From NCBI RefSeq assembly GCF_000744605.1, contig NZ_JQMG01000001.1:930001-994000 (forward strand): 64,000 nucleotides of DNA, in the 5' to 3' direction. The DNA comes from Methylotenera sp. L2L1 (GTDB lineage: Bacteria; Pseudomonadota; Gammaproteobacteria; Burkholderiales; Methylophilaceae). Position 1 is the stretch's first letter. Each line of letters opens with the position of its first letter. The translations under genes and the position numbers were made by a program. The notes below the pieces were generated by a model. The model had not been told where the DNA came from, made no database searches, and was given only the letters and a program-made list of their open reading frames with translations. Of the stretch, positions 17,270 to 26,310 are shown in pieces.

Positions 17270-18196
17270 CTATGTATTTGTTACTTCATAGCCTGCATCA
17301 CGCCATGCATCAATGCCGCCAGTAAGTGGTTTTACATTGTAGTAGCCCCTTGCCATCAGCGCTTTAGCAATTTTAGCTGCCGTTATTTCATTTGGACATG
17401 AGCAGTAAAGTACGACAGGGTCATTGTCATTCATTTCGAGCACCAATTGATCTAAAGCTTCTAAGGAGGCAAATTGCGCACCAGGAATCCATCCGTCCTG
17501 AATGAGATGAGGTGCTCGCGTATCCAAAATAATTGGCGTTTCACCGTTAGCCAGCAGAGTGTTCAACTCATCCACACTGATACGTGCCATACGTAAATCT
17601 TTGATAAAGCGTTTTCGCTCCCACCATTTAGAGGCAACGAAGGCAATAAGTGCGAATAAAACCAGCAAAGTGCCCCATTTACCCATCTCTACGAGGATAT
17701 TCATCAGGTCATCTATCGCTGTGCTAAATAGTGAGCCTAGCCATAGTGCCGAGCCAGCCCATAATGCTGCGCCAAGTCCATCCATGATGAGGAAAGTAAT
17801 TAACTTAGTGCCAGTAGAGCCAGCTAGCGCGCTGGAAATGGATGCGAATCCCGGAATGAATTTGCATACCAGTAAAGCAGGTGAGCCAATTTTTAAATAC
17901 AGTGATTGAGATTGGCTAACACAGGTATCTGGAGATAAAGATATCTTGCAGAGCTTACCCATGACCTTTGTTCCATATTTTCTCCCTGTAAAATACCAGA
18001 AAGTATCTGCAATGACAGCCGCAAAAATGGCAGTTAATAACAGCACTGAAAAAGAGAATTTCTCTGGGCTAATTAATGCGCCTGAAATCACAAGTGTTGG
18101 GTAGGCCGGAATAGGCAATCCTAGTTGTTCCAGCAGGACATTAATAAATACAATGACCAATCCGTATTGTTCAATTAAATCTGCGATATACCCCAT
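17270..18196 (-). CDS. DedA membrane protein fused to rhodanese domain
   Basis: Residues 1-195 form a DedA-family membrane domain (LLEQLGLPIPAYPTL, YFTGRKYGTKVMG, CKFIPGFASISSALAG) with a further helix at about 172-188. Residues ~205-305 form a rhodanese domain (LDTRAPHLIQDGWIPGA, then VVLYCSCPNEITAAKIA) with the active-site cysteine in the CSCPNE loop. DedA proteins are linked to lipid flipping and membrane homeostasis; rhodaneses carry persulfide sulfur. What the fusion does is not known to me. A tandem 10-base repeat lies upstream at 18267-18286. Confidence 0.88.
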   Translation of the reverse strand: MGYIADLIEQYGLVIVFINVLLEQLGLPIPAYPTLVISGALISPEKFSFSVLLLTAIFAAVIADTFWYFTGRKYGTKVMGKLCKISLSPDTCVSQSQSLYLKIGSPALLVCKFIPGFASISSALAGSTGTKLITFLIMDGLGAALWAGSALWLGSLFSTAIDDLMNILVEMGKWGTLLVLFALIAFVASKWWERKRFIKDLRMARISVDELNTLLANGETPIILDTRAPHLIQDGWIPGAQFASLEALDQLVLEMNDNDPVVLYCSCPNEITAAKIAKALMARGYYNVKPLTGGIDAWRDAGYEVTNT

Positions 18197-18266
18197 AGTT
18201 AACCTAATATTTCGTTTCTAATAATATTAATCATCATACTCAATCTTAGTCGCGGGCTTAACCATT

Positions 18267-18286
18267 ATTTAGCGCGATTTAGCGCG
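18267..18286 (-). promoter_or_regulatory. Tandem ATTTAGCGCG direct repeat upstream of dedA-rhodanese
   Basis: Two head-to-tail copies of ATTTAGCGCG lie 70-90 bases upstream of the DedA-rhodanese start. They could be a regulator site; no known consensus was recognised. Confidence 0.3.
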
Positions 18287-18325
18287 GAGTAGAATTAATT
18301 TTGTAAGGAACTACCAATTAAGTAA

Positions 18326-19846
18326 TTACCAAATAAAACTAACCCAAGTAGCAAGGTAATCAATGTCACCGCCACCAGCCTTGTCCACTTGTGAGCCTGT
18401 GTACATATGCACATAGGATGCAGTGGCGACCACATGCTGATTAACCTTCCATTGGGCGGCAGCTTCTAATGCAGTGCCTACATATTTAGATGCATTGTTA
18501 GCAGGTAACAGCACACTGCCTGTTGTTGCGTAAATGGCATCTTGCTTGGTATGTTTCCAGATGAAATCACTACCAAACGTGATGGTAAGGTCTTCTCTAG
18601 GTTGCATCTGCAGTGAAGCATGAATGTCGGCCAGATTCGCTGGGCGAAAAAACGCGGCATCATTGAAATAATTCGCTTTAAAAAATAGTGGGTTAAAGGT
18701 TTCTAATTTGCCGTCTTTTTTATTGCTGTCGCCACTTGCGATATCCGCTTTGATGCCTAAGCGTGGGTGCCAAGCCGTGTCTTTAAAGGTGTAACCGGTA
18801 TCACTGGCAAAGGTCCAGGCGCGAATGTATTGGTCGCCAACCTCGCCCAGTTGCGCCACGGCTTCCCAGTCGTAATCCCATTGCCCAGTCTTGCCAAACC
18901 AGCGCAGGCCTAAAGTGTGTCTATTCTCAACACCTTTGGACCCCACGTAAGCGGCTTCTTCGTTGCGGTAGTTTAAGTAGTAGGCATCCACATTGGTGCC
19001 AGATGCAGCGCTTATGGGCGTGCTGGCATAAATGCCACTGAAAGTTTGTGCCTGATTTGGCTTATCGGCCTCGTATCTATCTTCTTTTACCGGGCGTGTC
19101 ACAAACGCATACAGTTTTTTATTGCCTTCGTTAGAGTGTATAAACTGTAAGCCATCAAATTTCAGTTGAGTATTTGGTCCTGCTCGCGTGGCAATTAAGC
19201 GCCCAGAGCCGTAACTCATGGAGAATCTGCCGGCACGGATGGTTTGCCTATTGCCATTAGGGCTTGGGTCTCCAAAGGTATAGTCGACAAAAGCTTGTTG
19301 CAGGTCGAGTGGGTTTTGGTTCACGTCTAACTTTTGCTCGCCCCCAAACTGCACACTGGATATTCCCTGCACAAAGAATCTGAGGCGCTCATTGGCATGC
19401 AGGTCTGCATGCAGCATGATTCTTTGCAGGCCATAATGTTCACTGTCTGCGCCCTTGATGCCAAACGCTTGGTTGTGCGACTGCTCGTAGCGCTCTCTTA
19501 TCTCGCCGCCGAAAGAGAGGTAGCTTTCTGGGTTTTCAGAGTCTAATGGAATGTATTTCAACCTATCAAAAGGGTCGGTGCGCTTTGCCGAATCAGCCAA
19601 GTGAGAGTAGCGCTCGGTGTAGCGCAGCATGGTATAAGGCGGCGGCTTAGCGTTTGGCGCACCAAACGGCACATCTTCTGCCAGTATAGACTCATGAGGA
19701 TGAACGGATTGTGTTTCAGGCTCATCGGTATCATGGACTATATAATCTGCGGCCAAGGCTGGAAAAGTGATGGCAGCGGCCATTATCGCTAATGATGCCT
19801 TCAAACGCATGGGGTTCACACAAGAGGTTTTGATCTGTTTGTTCAT
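18326..19846 (-). CDS. Alginate-export-family outer-membrane porin
   Basis: A 506-residue beta-barrel protein with a signal peptide (cut near ALA-ADYIV). Family-like segments are YLSFGGEIRERYEQSHN, GLQRIMLHADLHANERLRFF, IRAGRFSMSYGSGRLIATR and the strand-like end in VSFIW. Members related to Pseudomonas AlgE form outer-membrane channels, but many have other substrates; no alginate genes are present. Met13 (19810) is a possible alternative start. It lies 105 bases downstream of the isochorismatase-like gene on the same strand. Confidence 0.82.
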   Translation of the reverse strand: MNKQIKTSCVNPMRLKASLAIMAAAITFPALAADYIVHDTDEPETQSVHPHESILAEDVPFGAPNAKPPPYTMLRYTERYSHLADSAKRTDPFDRLKYIPLDSENPESYLSFGGEIRERYEQSHNQAFGIKGADSEHYGLQRIMLHADLHANERLRFFVQGISSVQFGGEQKLDVNQNPLDLQQAFVDYTFGDPSPNGNRQTIRAGRFSMSYGSGRLIATRAGPNTQLKFDGLQFIHSNEGNKKLYAFVTRPVKEDRYEADKPNQAQTFSGIYASTPISAASGTNVDAYYLNYRNEEAAYVGSKGVENRHTLGLRWFGKTGQWDYDWEAVAQLGEVGDQYIRAWTFASDTGYTFKDTAWHPRLGIKADIASGDSNKKDGKLETFNPLFFKANYFNDAAFFRPANLADIHASLQMQPREDLTITFGSDFIWKHTKQDAIYATTGSVLLPANNASKYVGTALEAAAQWKVNQHVVATASYVHMYTGSQVDKAGGGDIDYLATWVSFIW

Positions 19847-19951
19847 GATTTCATCAAATTCTTTAGATGCTGGTTTAATGGCGGATTAATTGAGGGAAGT
19901 AACAAGGGCGGCAGAAGGGGAGTGTTCCCCTCCTGACTTAAATGATTAATA

Positions 19952-20584
19952 CTATTTTTTACCGCTTTGCGCGTTAAATGAAGTAATCAGGTTACGGTAG
20001 TCCGGGATATGGTTAGATAGCAATGTTGCCAAACCTTCCACATCATTACGCCAGTCACGATGCAACTCACAAGCCACCCCAAACCAAGTCATGAATTGTG
20101 CACCTGCCGCTGCCATGCGTTGCCATGCAGCATCACGTGTCATTTCATTAAACGTACCTGAAGCATCCGCTACCACGAACACCTCAAAACCTTCTTCAAT
20201 CGCAGCCAGTGCTGGGAACGCTACGCATACCTCTGTGACCACACCGGCGATAATCAACTGCTTCTTACCTGTGGCTTTAATCGCCTTCACAAAATCTTCA
20301 TTATCCCAAGCGTTGATTTGGCCTGGGCGAGCAATGAAAGGTGCATCCGGGAACATCGCTTTAAGCTCTGGCATCAATGGGCCGTTCGGGCCATTCTCAA
20401 AGCTGGTGGTTAAGATGGTTGGCAACTTAAAGTATTTAGCTGCATCTGCTAGTGCCAGCACATTGTTCTTGAAACGGTCTGGATCAATATCACGCACTAA
20501 AGATAACAGGCCTGCTTGGTGATCTACTAATAAAACTACTGCGTTATCGCGGTCTAGACGTACATATGGTTTGTTCATTTTCAT
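19952..20584 (-). CDS. Isochorismatase-like hydrolase (YcaC type)
   Basis: A 210-residue hydrolase resembling the YcaC group. Catalytic elements visible are LLVDHQAGLLS with the Asp and GVVTEVCVAFPALAA with the nucleophile Cys; the cis-peptide Val-Val-Thr before the cysteine helix is typical. YcaC-like proteins form octameric rings and have unknown substrates. The start follows an AAGGAAA ribosome site. A hairpin (19916-19931) lies just downstream but lacks a T tract. Confidence 0.85.
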   Translation of the reverse strand: MKMNKPYVRLDRDNAVVLLVDHQAGLLSLVRDIDPDRFKNNVLALADAAKYFKLPTILTTSFENGPNGPLMPELKAMFPDAPFIARPGQINAWDNEDFVKAIKATGKKQLIIAGVVTEVCVAFPALAAIEEGFEVFVVADASGTFNEMTRDAAWQRMAAAGAQFMTWFGVACELHRDWRNDVEGLATLLSNHIPDYRNLITSFNAQSGKK

Positions 20585-20930
20585 TTCCTTTTTTATAGTG
20601 GGTTAGTTAATTCGTTTGTTGCTGGAACGGTTCCCACTATACGGAGATGATTATTTGCACACTAGATGGTTAAATTGTAAATTACTTTTCATTTAATTGA
20701 ACAATGGCTAATGGTAACGATGCCGGTGTCAATTGTGATTTAAATTTGTAAGGCCTGCTTGGGGCTGGGGGCAGGCAACAATTTGTTAAACAATTCTTTA
20801 GTAATGCTACTATGTTAATAAATCTCAAATAAAATTTGAGCCTAGCGTCAAATGGAAGCTTTTCAGCACGAAAGTGTTCCTTACACGCCGTTGTTGCTAA
20901 TGTCATTGCATATATAAGCCATTGATACAG
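20585..20930. other. Intergenic region with no supported gene
   Basis: This gap between divergent genes contains a GCCTGC/GCAGGC hairpin (20753-20776) but no open frame I accept. The minus-strand frame overlapping the cyclase start (20682-21038) has no family resemblance and shadows it. Promoters for both neighbours should lie here. Confidence 0.5.
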
Positions 20931-22283
20931 ATGAAATTTATGAGTACCAATCAGAGGTGGAAGCTTAAGTGCTTCGTCGCAGCTACAATCACGGTGCTGA
21001 TGGTATTCCTTTTCTTTAACCACTTCCTTAATCTGCAAAAGCAGAAGTTGAAAGCAGATGAAACATTAAAGTCGTCTGTTTATGGCAGCCTGCTTTGGAT
21101 CGAAGTAGACCGTGAATTAAATTCAGTTTTGTTCATTTCTAATGGGATGGCTAGTTTCATCTCCGCATACAGGGATGATCTTCGGCCAGAAAAAATTAAA
21201 TTCATTCTTAAAGATTTATGGGAACGCTCAAAGCACGTCCGTAATTTAGGGGTGGCCGTGGGTTATAAATTAACTTACGTTTATCCGGAGGCGAATAATT
21301 TAAAAATCATTGGGAAGGATTTTCGCGATATCCCCCAGCAATGGCCAAAGGTAAAGCAAGCAGTTGATACCCGCCAGGGTGTTTTTGATGGGCCTGTAGA
21401 CTTAATACAGGGTGGGCAAGGCTTTATTTATCGCTACCCGATATACCTAGATGACAAGTACTGGGGCATTATGTCTACGGTTATCAATACCGATGATTTT
21501 TTGAAGGCAGCATTCAAAAATACGCCAAAAAATCATCAATTCGCCATCCGAACACATGATAGTAAAAAAGTGTTTTATGGGGATCCGCAATTGTTTGCAG
21601 ATAAAAACACCTATAAGCAAACCAGTATTGTGCCGAATGGCAAATGGGAGTGGGCGATTAAAAACCATTCCAACACATTTACCGATCAATTTATTATTTA
21701 CCAGATGATTGGGGTCTTACTCAGCCTATTATGCGGAGTGACGGTTTATCGCATGACACAAGCAATACGCATGCTATCTGAGCAAGCCATGCTGGATAGT
21801 CTGACCCATTTACCAAACCGCAGGTTGTTACAGGATCGTATGGATGTTGCATATCACTCCTGTAAACGCTTACATAAGATGATGGCAGTCCTAATCATCG
21901 ATATCGATTACTTCAAAAAAATTAATGATACGTATGGTCATGATTTTGGGGATGAAGTTCTTAAGGTGGTTGCTAATGGCATCAAAGCCACGTTGCGTGA
22001 TAGTGATACAGTGAGCCGCGTAGGGGGGGATGAATTTATTGTATTACTGAAAGAATTTAAAGTGTTAGATAATGTGCATGCAATCGCGCATAAGCTGACG
22101 GAAGTATTTGCTAGCCCATGGTTAGTGTTGGATAAAGAAATCACTATTCATTTGAGCATAGGCATCTCAGTTTTCAATCCAGACGACCCTGTCAGCATTA
22201 AACAGCTGTTGAAAGAAGCGGATATTGCTTTGTATGATTCAAAAGCGCAGGGTCGGAACAGATTTAATTTTTATCAGAAATAG
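20931..22283 (+). CDS. Membrane diguanylate cyclase with periplasmic sensor domain
   Basis: Two membrane helices (about residues 15-33 and 250-270) enclose a ~215-residue sensor domain resembling CHASE (LWIEVDRELNSVLFISNG, GVAVGYKLTYVYPEANN). The cytoplasmic GGDEF domain has an intact GGDEF active site (near residue 365) and an RDSD inhibitory I-site five residues before it. It should make cyclic-di-GMP from two GTP and be feedback inhibited. There is no EAL domain, so it is the only pure cyclase in the window. Start is uncertain among TTG 20922, ATG 20931 and ATG 20940, none with a clear ribosome site. Confidence 0.9.
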   Translation: MKFMSTNQRWKLKCFVAATITVLMVFLFFNHFLNLQKQKLKADETLKSSVYGSLLWIEVDRELNSVLFISNGMASFISAYRDDLRPEKIKFILKDLWERSKHVRNLGVAVGYKLTYVYPEANNLKIIGKDFRDIPQQWPKVKQAVDTRQGVFDGPVDLIQGGQGFIYRYPIYLDDKYWGIMSTVINTDDFLKAAFKNTPKNHQFAIRTHDSKKVFYGDPQLFADKNTYKQTSIVPNGKWEWAIKNHSNTFTDQFIIYQMIGVLLSLLCGVTVYRMTQAIRMLSEQAMLDSLTHLPNRRLLQDRMDVAYHSCKRLHKMMAVLIIDIDYFKKINDTYGHDFGDEVLKVVANGIKATLRDSDTVSRVGGDEFIVLLKEFKVLDNVHAIAHKLTEVFASPWLVLDKEITIHLSIGISVFNPDDPVSIKQLLKEADIALYDSKAQGRNRFNFYQK

Positions 22284-22479
22284 ACCATGACTTAAGCCCC
22301 GTAAATGGGTAATCTGGGCAATACTTAAATCTAACAGCTTAAGTGAGAGGTCCTGTGACTCCTGTAAAATAGTGAGTTACAACTATATAACGGCCAGTAA
22401 GCGTCTGAGAGTTTTCTAGTGGAGCTATCAATGGTCGTCAGGATAAATATTCGCATGAACAATGCATACTAAGGGGCAG

Positions 22480-22875
22480 TTACTCTTTACCGCAATACAG
22501 TCTGCGTGCCGCCTCACCTGTAATATCAGGGGCAATATATTCCCATTCGGCAGGGTTGCTATTTTTAAGTACAGACTCACCGCCGCCCATGTTTTGCTTG
22601 TATAAGGTGTACGCCATGGTTCTACGCATCTTGGTTTTACAATTGACTTCAAGCAATGACTTCTCTGAAAGATAAGTCGTATTGTTGCTTGCTTGGGGTT
22701 TCATGTAGTCTTTTATTCGCCAAATCCTCGCAACATGGTCATGGTTACGGGTAGTAACTTTGTCGTAATAAATCTTAACGCTACCATCACTGCTCGAGCC
22801 GCCAAACTCGGTCCACCCAGCTACTGCGTTAATGCTGAAAAACGTAAGGAGTAGCGTGGTGAGCAGTTTTTTCAT
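22480..22875 (-). CDS. Surface-adhesin protein E-like secreted protein
   Basis: A 131-residue protein with a signal peptide (MKKLLTTLLLTFFSINAVAG, cut after AVA). The mature part has WTEFGG, VKIYYDKVTTR, VNCKTKMRR and EYIAPDITGEAARRLYC, including two cysteines that could form a disulfide. This fits the small surface-adhesin E-like family, in which most members are uncharacterised despite the name. It stands alone on the minus strand. Confidence 0.7.
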   Translation of the reverse strand: MKKLLTTLLLTFFSINAVAGWTEFGGSSSDGSVKIYYDKVTTRNHDHVARIWRIKDYMKPQASNNTTYLSEKSLLEVNCKTKMRRTMAYTLYKQNMGGGESVLKNSNPAEWEYIAPDITGEAARRLYCGKE

Positions 22876-22950
22876 TTAGTTTTCCAATGATTCAGGTTTT
22901 GTTATGTGCCTAGTTTTAGATGAACACGCTTTGACGGCAAGGCTTGTTTG

Positions 22951-23220
22951 TTATGGTTGAATAGCGTTCATTTTACGATCAAGCTCTGTAATGTCATTTA
23001 GGAGCTTGGCTTTTTCATCATCGCTTACATTGCTGTTTAGGCGTTGTACCAGCTGGTTGCGCACAGCTGATAGCATTTTTGAATGCACGCTATAGTCTTC
23101 CACTTTCGGTGCTCTTAGTTTGGCAAGTGCAGCGGTGAGCGCTTCGTACTCTTGATCGGTAAGGCCTGTAATGCTTTTAAGGCCGACTGTTGTTTGTGCT
23201 AGTTGTTCTGTGTTTGTCAT
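22951..23220 (-). CDS. Small conserved-looking protein of unknown function
   Basis: The 89-residue product starting at Met17 of the long frame (MTNTEQLAQ) is helical and charged, with LTDQEYEALTAALAKLR and DDEKAKLLNDITELDRKMN suggesting a short coiled coil. No domain is recognised. It has no signal peptide or membrane segment and stands between the adhesin-like gene and the dodecin remnant, divergent from the latter. Confidence 0.5.
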   Translation of the reverse strand: MTNTEQLAQTTVGLKSITGLTDQEYEALTAALAKLRAPKVEDYSVHSKMLSAVRNQLVQRLNSNVSDDEKAKLLNDITELDRKMNAIQP

Positions 23221-23455
23221 GGTGATATAAAGTTGATAAGCAAATTGGATTTGACAGAATCTTACCATAGGCAGTACTCATCACATGATGGATATCAATA
23301 CATGGGCTGATACGATAAGGTTAAATGATGCGATGTTCTTAATCAGCTTGAACGCCAAAAGTGACGCCAAATTAAATTGGTAATATTTCACTAAAAAGCA
23401 GATGATTATAGTTGTTGGGGATTTATTTTAAGTTTTTTTAGTCAAGGAGAATGAC

Positions 23456-23666
23456 ATGTCTGCACATACTTACAAACTTATCGAACTTGTTGGCAGTTCT
23501 GCCGTTGGCATCTGATGATGCTATCCGTAACGCGATTGCTAAAGCAGCGTTAACCGTTAAACATATGGATTGGTTTGAAGTGGTTGAAACCCGTGGCCAT
23601 ATTGTGAATGGTCAGATAGCGCATTACCAAGTCACCATCAAGGTTGGTTTTAGAATAGAAGATTAG
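23456..23666 (+). pseudogene. Dodecin gene with a one-base frameshift
   Basis: Dodecins are ~70-residue flavin-binding proteins forming dodecameric hollow spheres. From ATG 23456 (ribosome site AAGGAGA at 23444-23450) the frame reads MSAHTYKLIELVGSSAVG and then meets TGATGA. Dropping the extra A at 23510 continues exactly as dodecin: SDDAIRNAIAKAAL, DWFEVVETRGHIVNG, HYQVTIKVGFRIED, ending at 23666. Sequence on both sides is well conserved, so this is either a very recent mutation or a sequencing error. An alternative start at 23451 would keep the second half but gives a non-dodecin N-terminus. It lies six bases before relA. Confidence 0.85.
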
Positions 23667-23672
23667 ATAACA

Positions 23673-25664
23673 ATGATTCATGGCTCCAGCTCATTACAAA
23701 TTCCAGCTTTATCTGATCACGATACGCAAGTATGGATAGATTCGTTATCGAAGTATTTATCAACTGATGAGGTTGAGCTAATACGCCAAGCTTGCGAGCT
23801 TGCAACCTTGGCGTATGCCGCACATACCGAATCAACAGGAGTTCCGTTGTTACAGCATGCAACGGGCACCGCCGCCATACTGATTAGCTTGAATATGGAT
23901 GCGGAGACCATTATCGCGACCATTTTGTATGCGGCACCTGCGCATATCGATAATTGGCAGGAAACCTTAAAAGCAAGGTTTGGCAGCAATATTGTCAGCT
24001 TAGTAGAAGGTATTTTGCGCATAGAGCAAGTGCAGGAGTTCAGTGAGTTTGACGATCTGCAGGTGCAAGATAAGGAAAATGGCGATCATAGCCGGCAGAT
24101 TGAAAGCCTGCGCAAGATGCTGCTGGCGATGGTGCAGGATATTCGTGTGGTGCTGATTAAATTGGCGGAACGCACACAAACACTGCGCTACTTAGCGGGC
24201 GCCAGTGAAGCACAGCAAAAGCAGATAGCACGCGGTATTCAAGGTGTTTTTTCGCCATTGGCAAATCGGCTTGGGGTGTGGCAACTTAAATGGGAGATGG
24301 AGGATCTATCTCTGCGTTACTTAGAGCCACAGCTTTACAAAGAAGTGGCGAAGCTACTGGATTCACGCCGTGTTGACCGAGAGCAATATATCCAACATGT
24401 TGAGGATACACTGAAGCAGAAATTGGCTCAGGCCGGGATTAAGGCCGAAGTGTCTGGCCGCCCTAAACATATTTACAGCATTATCAACAAAATGCGGCGC
24501 AAACATCTAGATTTTGAACAGTTGTTTGATGTGCGCGCGGTGCGTATTTTGGTGGATGACGTGAAAGACTGCTATACCGCGCTCAGTTTGGTACAAACCT
24601 TATGGCAGGCGATTCCGGGTGAGTTTGATGATTACATCGCACGCCCTAAAAGTAACAACTATCGCTCACTGCACACCGCGGTGAATGGCCCAGAAGGGTT
24701 GGCGTTAGAGGTGCAGATTCGTACCTTTGAAATGCATGAGCACTCCGAGCTTGGTGTGGCTGCACATTGGCGCTATAAAGAAGGCGGTAAGTCTGACATT
24801 GTGCTGGATGAAAAAATCGCTTGGTTACGCCAAATATTGGCATGGAAAGAGGCGCCCAAAGATAGCGGTGACATACTTGAAGAGTTCAAGACCGAGTTGT
24901 TTCAGGACAATGTGTATGTATTTACGCCGCAAGGGCGAGTTGTTGATTTGCCTAAAGACGCGACGCCTATCGACTTTGCATACGCCTTACATACGGACCT
25001 AGGGCACCGCACGCGTGGCGCCAAAGTGGATGGTCATATCGTACCGCTCAATTACAAATTACAGAATGCGGAGCGGGTAGAAATTCTGACGACTAAGCTT
25101 GGGTCACCTAGCCGAGATTGGTTAAGCCCGACGCTTGGTTATTTAAAAAGTGCAAGTGCACGCGCTAAGGTGAGGCATTGGTTTAAACACCAGCTAGTAG
25201 AAGAAAACATTACGCAAGGCCGCGCGAAGCTAGATAAAGAGCTACATCGCTCGGGCGTGGGCGCTGTGAATCAGGAAAAAATCGCACAGAAACTGCACTT
25301 TACTAAGCTGGAAGATTGTTTAAATGCGATTGGTCGTGGTGATGTGAGTGAACACCAGATAGCTACGGCGATTCAAGAGGTGATGAATCCAAAACCGGTT
25401 GAGAAGGTTAGTCATGTGGCTGTGAGAAAAATGCCAGCACAATTAACGGCAACAGAAGTGACGATAGAGGGTATCGATAACTTACAGACCAATATGGCGA
25501 AATGCTGCAAACCGGTTTTTCCGGAGCCGATAGTCGGCTATGTGACATGCGATCGCGGCGTGACTATCCATCGTCAGGCTTGCACATTTATTAGACGTTT
25601 AGGTGACGAACGCCAAGACCGTCTGCTGAATGCACAATGGCGAACTGGCAAAACTCACGACTAG
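23673..25664 (+). CDS. relA: RelA-type (p)ppGpp synthetase lacking the C-terminal ACT domain
   Basis: Stringent-response enzyme that transfers pyrophosphate from ATP to GDP/GTP. The N-terminal hydrolase domain is degenerate: where active enzymes have the HD pair it reads LYAAP. The synthetase domain has EFDDYIARPKSNNYRSLHT; the EFDD form is typical of synthesis-only RelA. A TGS domain (VYVFTPQGRVVDLP...HTDLGHRTRGAKVDG) and a CCKPVFPEPIVGYVTCDRG module follow. It stops at 663 residues, about 70-80 short of usual RelA, so the ACT/RRM domain is missing and no continuation is seen in other frames. No good ribosome site; it may be coupled to the dodecin remnant six bases upstream. Confidence 0.9.
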   Translation: MIHGSSSLQIPALSDHDTQVWIDSLSKYLSTDEVELIRQACELATLAYAAHTESTGVPLLQHATGTAAILISLNMDAETIIATILYAAPAHIDNWQETLKARFGSNIVSLVEGILRIEQVQEFSEFDDLQVQDKENGDHSRQIESLRKMLLAMVQDIRVVLIKLAERTQTLRYLAGASEAQQKQIARGIQGVFSPLANRLGVWQLKWEMEDLSLRYLEPQLYKEVAKLLDSRRVDREQYIQHVEDTLKQKLAQAGIKAEVSGRPKHIYSIINKMRRKHLDFEQLFDVRAVRILVDDVKDCYTALSLVQTLWQAIPGEFDDYIARPKSNNYRSLHTAVNGPEGLALEVQIRTFEMHEHSELGVAAHWRYKEGGKSDIVLDEKIAWLRQILAWKEAPKDSGDILEEFKTELFQDNVYVFTPQGRVVDLPKDATPIDFAYALHTDLGHRTRGAKVDGHIVPLNYKLQNAERVEILTTKLGSPSRDWLSPTLGYLKSASARAKVRHWFKHQLVEENITQGRAKLDKELHRSGVGAVNQEKIAQKLHFTKLEDCLNAIGRGDVSEHQIATAIQEVMNPKPVEKVSHVAVRKMPAQLTATEVTIEGIDNLQTNMAKCCKPVFPEPIVGYVTCDRGVTIHRQACTFIRRLGDERQDRLLNAQWRTGKTHD

Positions 25665-25823
25665 GCTGACGCATCGGTGTTATCAGGTTTATTGGGTCAG
25701 TCCTGCGTGCGGGTTTGGAAAACAGTCGCCATTTTTTAATTGCCTGTTTTGATATCCGCTGGGTACCAACCATATACAAACTTAGGTGTGTTCTTGGATG
25801 CAAGTTAAACCAGACGGTAATAG

Positions 25824-25852
25824 TTGACGGGTATGCGAGTTAGCAGTATAGT
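25824..25852 (+). promoter_or_regulatory. Sigma70 promoter of tRNA-Pro
   Basis: TTGACG at 25824-25829 and TATAGT at 25847-25852 are spaced by 17 bases, ten bases before the mature tRNA, with a GC-rich discriminator typical of stringently controlled stable-RNA promoters. Confidence 0.75.
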
Positions 25853-25861
25853 GCCGGCCTT

Positions 25862-25938
25862 CGGCGTGTAGCGTAGCCTGGTAGCGCGCCTGCTTTGGGA
25901 GCAGGATGTCGGGAGTTCGAATCTCTCCACGCCGACCA
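25862..25938 (+). tRNA. tRNA-Pro (anticodon TGG)
   Basis: A 77-base cloverleaf: acceptor CGGCGTG pairs with CACGCCG before A-CCA, the anticodon arm is CCTGC-TTTGGGA-GCAGG with anticodon TGG at 25896-25898, and the T arm contains GTTCGAATC. The 3' CCA is encoded. It reads CCA and other proline codons. Confidence 0.97.
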
Positions 25939-25951
25939 TATTAATAAGCCT

Positions 25952-25981
25952 AGTAGGGTGACATATATTGCTTACCCTACT
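25952..25981 (+). terminator. Hairpin after tRNA-Pro
   Basis: AGTAGGGT (25952-25959) pairs with ACCCTACT (25974-25981), 13 bases beyond the tRNA end. No T run follows, and it belongs to the GTAGGGTG repeat type found at 13853-13918. The remaining sequence to 26310 shows no gene; only a TGTGC-AGTGT-GCACA palindrome at 26241-26255 stands out as a possible operator for the peroxiredoxin gene. Confidence 0.45.
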
Positions 25982-26310
25982 AACTGCGGCTTAAGCCAGC
26001 CTGTCTTGGTCTGATAATCAAGGTTTGGTAATCAAGCAATTCAGCCAAGCGATTATTCTGTCACACCTCTCTATAAGTGCTTTTCTTCGTGCGTTACGTA
26101 ATCACACTACACGGTCTTGTTAGTGATTTCAGTAATCGTTGCTATACATCTTTTCTTACAATTATTTAAAGCAATTATTTCAAGCCATTGTTTAAAGAAC
26201 TTTTCCTTCAGAGATTTGCCTAAAAGCTGTGGGTAATATTTGTGCAGTGTGCACAGAAGGTTCGCTTTTTCGGTATGCACTGCCCTTGTATTCATGCAAG
26301 GAGATTTGCC

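Noticed and set aside
20682-21038. 118-residue minus-strand frame across the cyclase promoter
   Set aside because: No resemblance to a known family, and its 5' half is antisense to the well-supported diguanylate cyclase.
23505-23520. Programmed frameshift or selenocysteine reading at TGATGA in dodecin
   Set aside because: The context ATC-TGA is not an RF2-type or other known slippery site, no SECIS-like hairpin is evident, and dodecins are not known to use recoding.
23451-23666. Alternative reading of the dodecin region as an intact 71-residue gene
   Set aside because: The first 20 residues in that frame do not look like dodecin, while the ATG at 23456 gives a perfect dodecin N-terminus with a better spaced ribosome site. 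The extra base at 23510 explains both halves.
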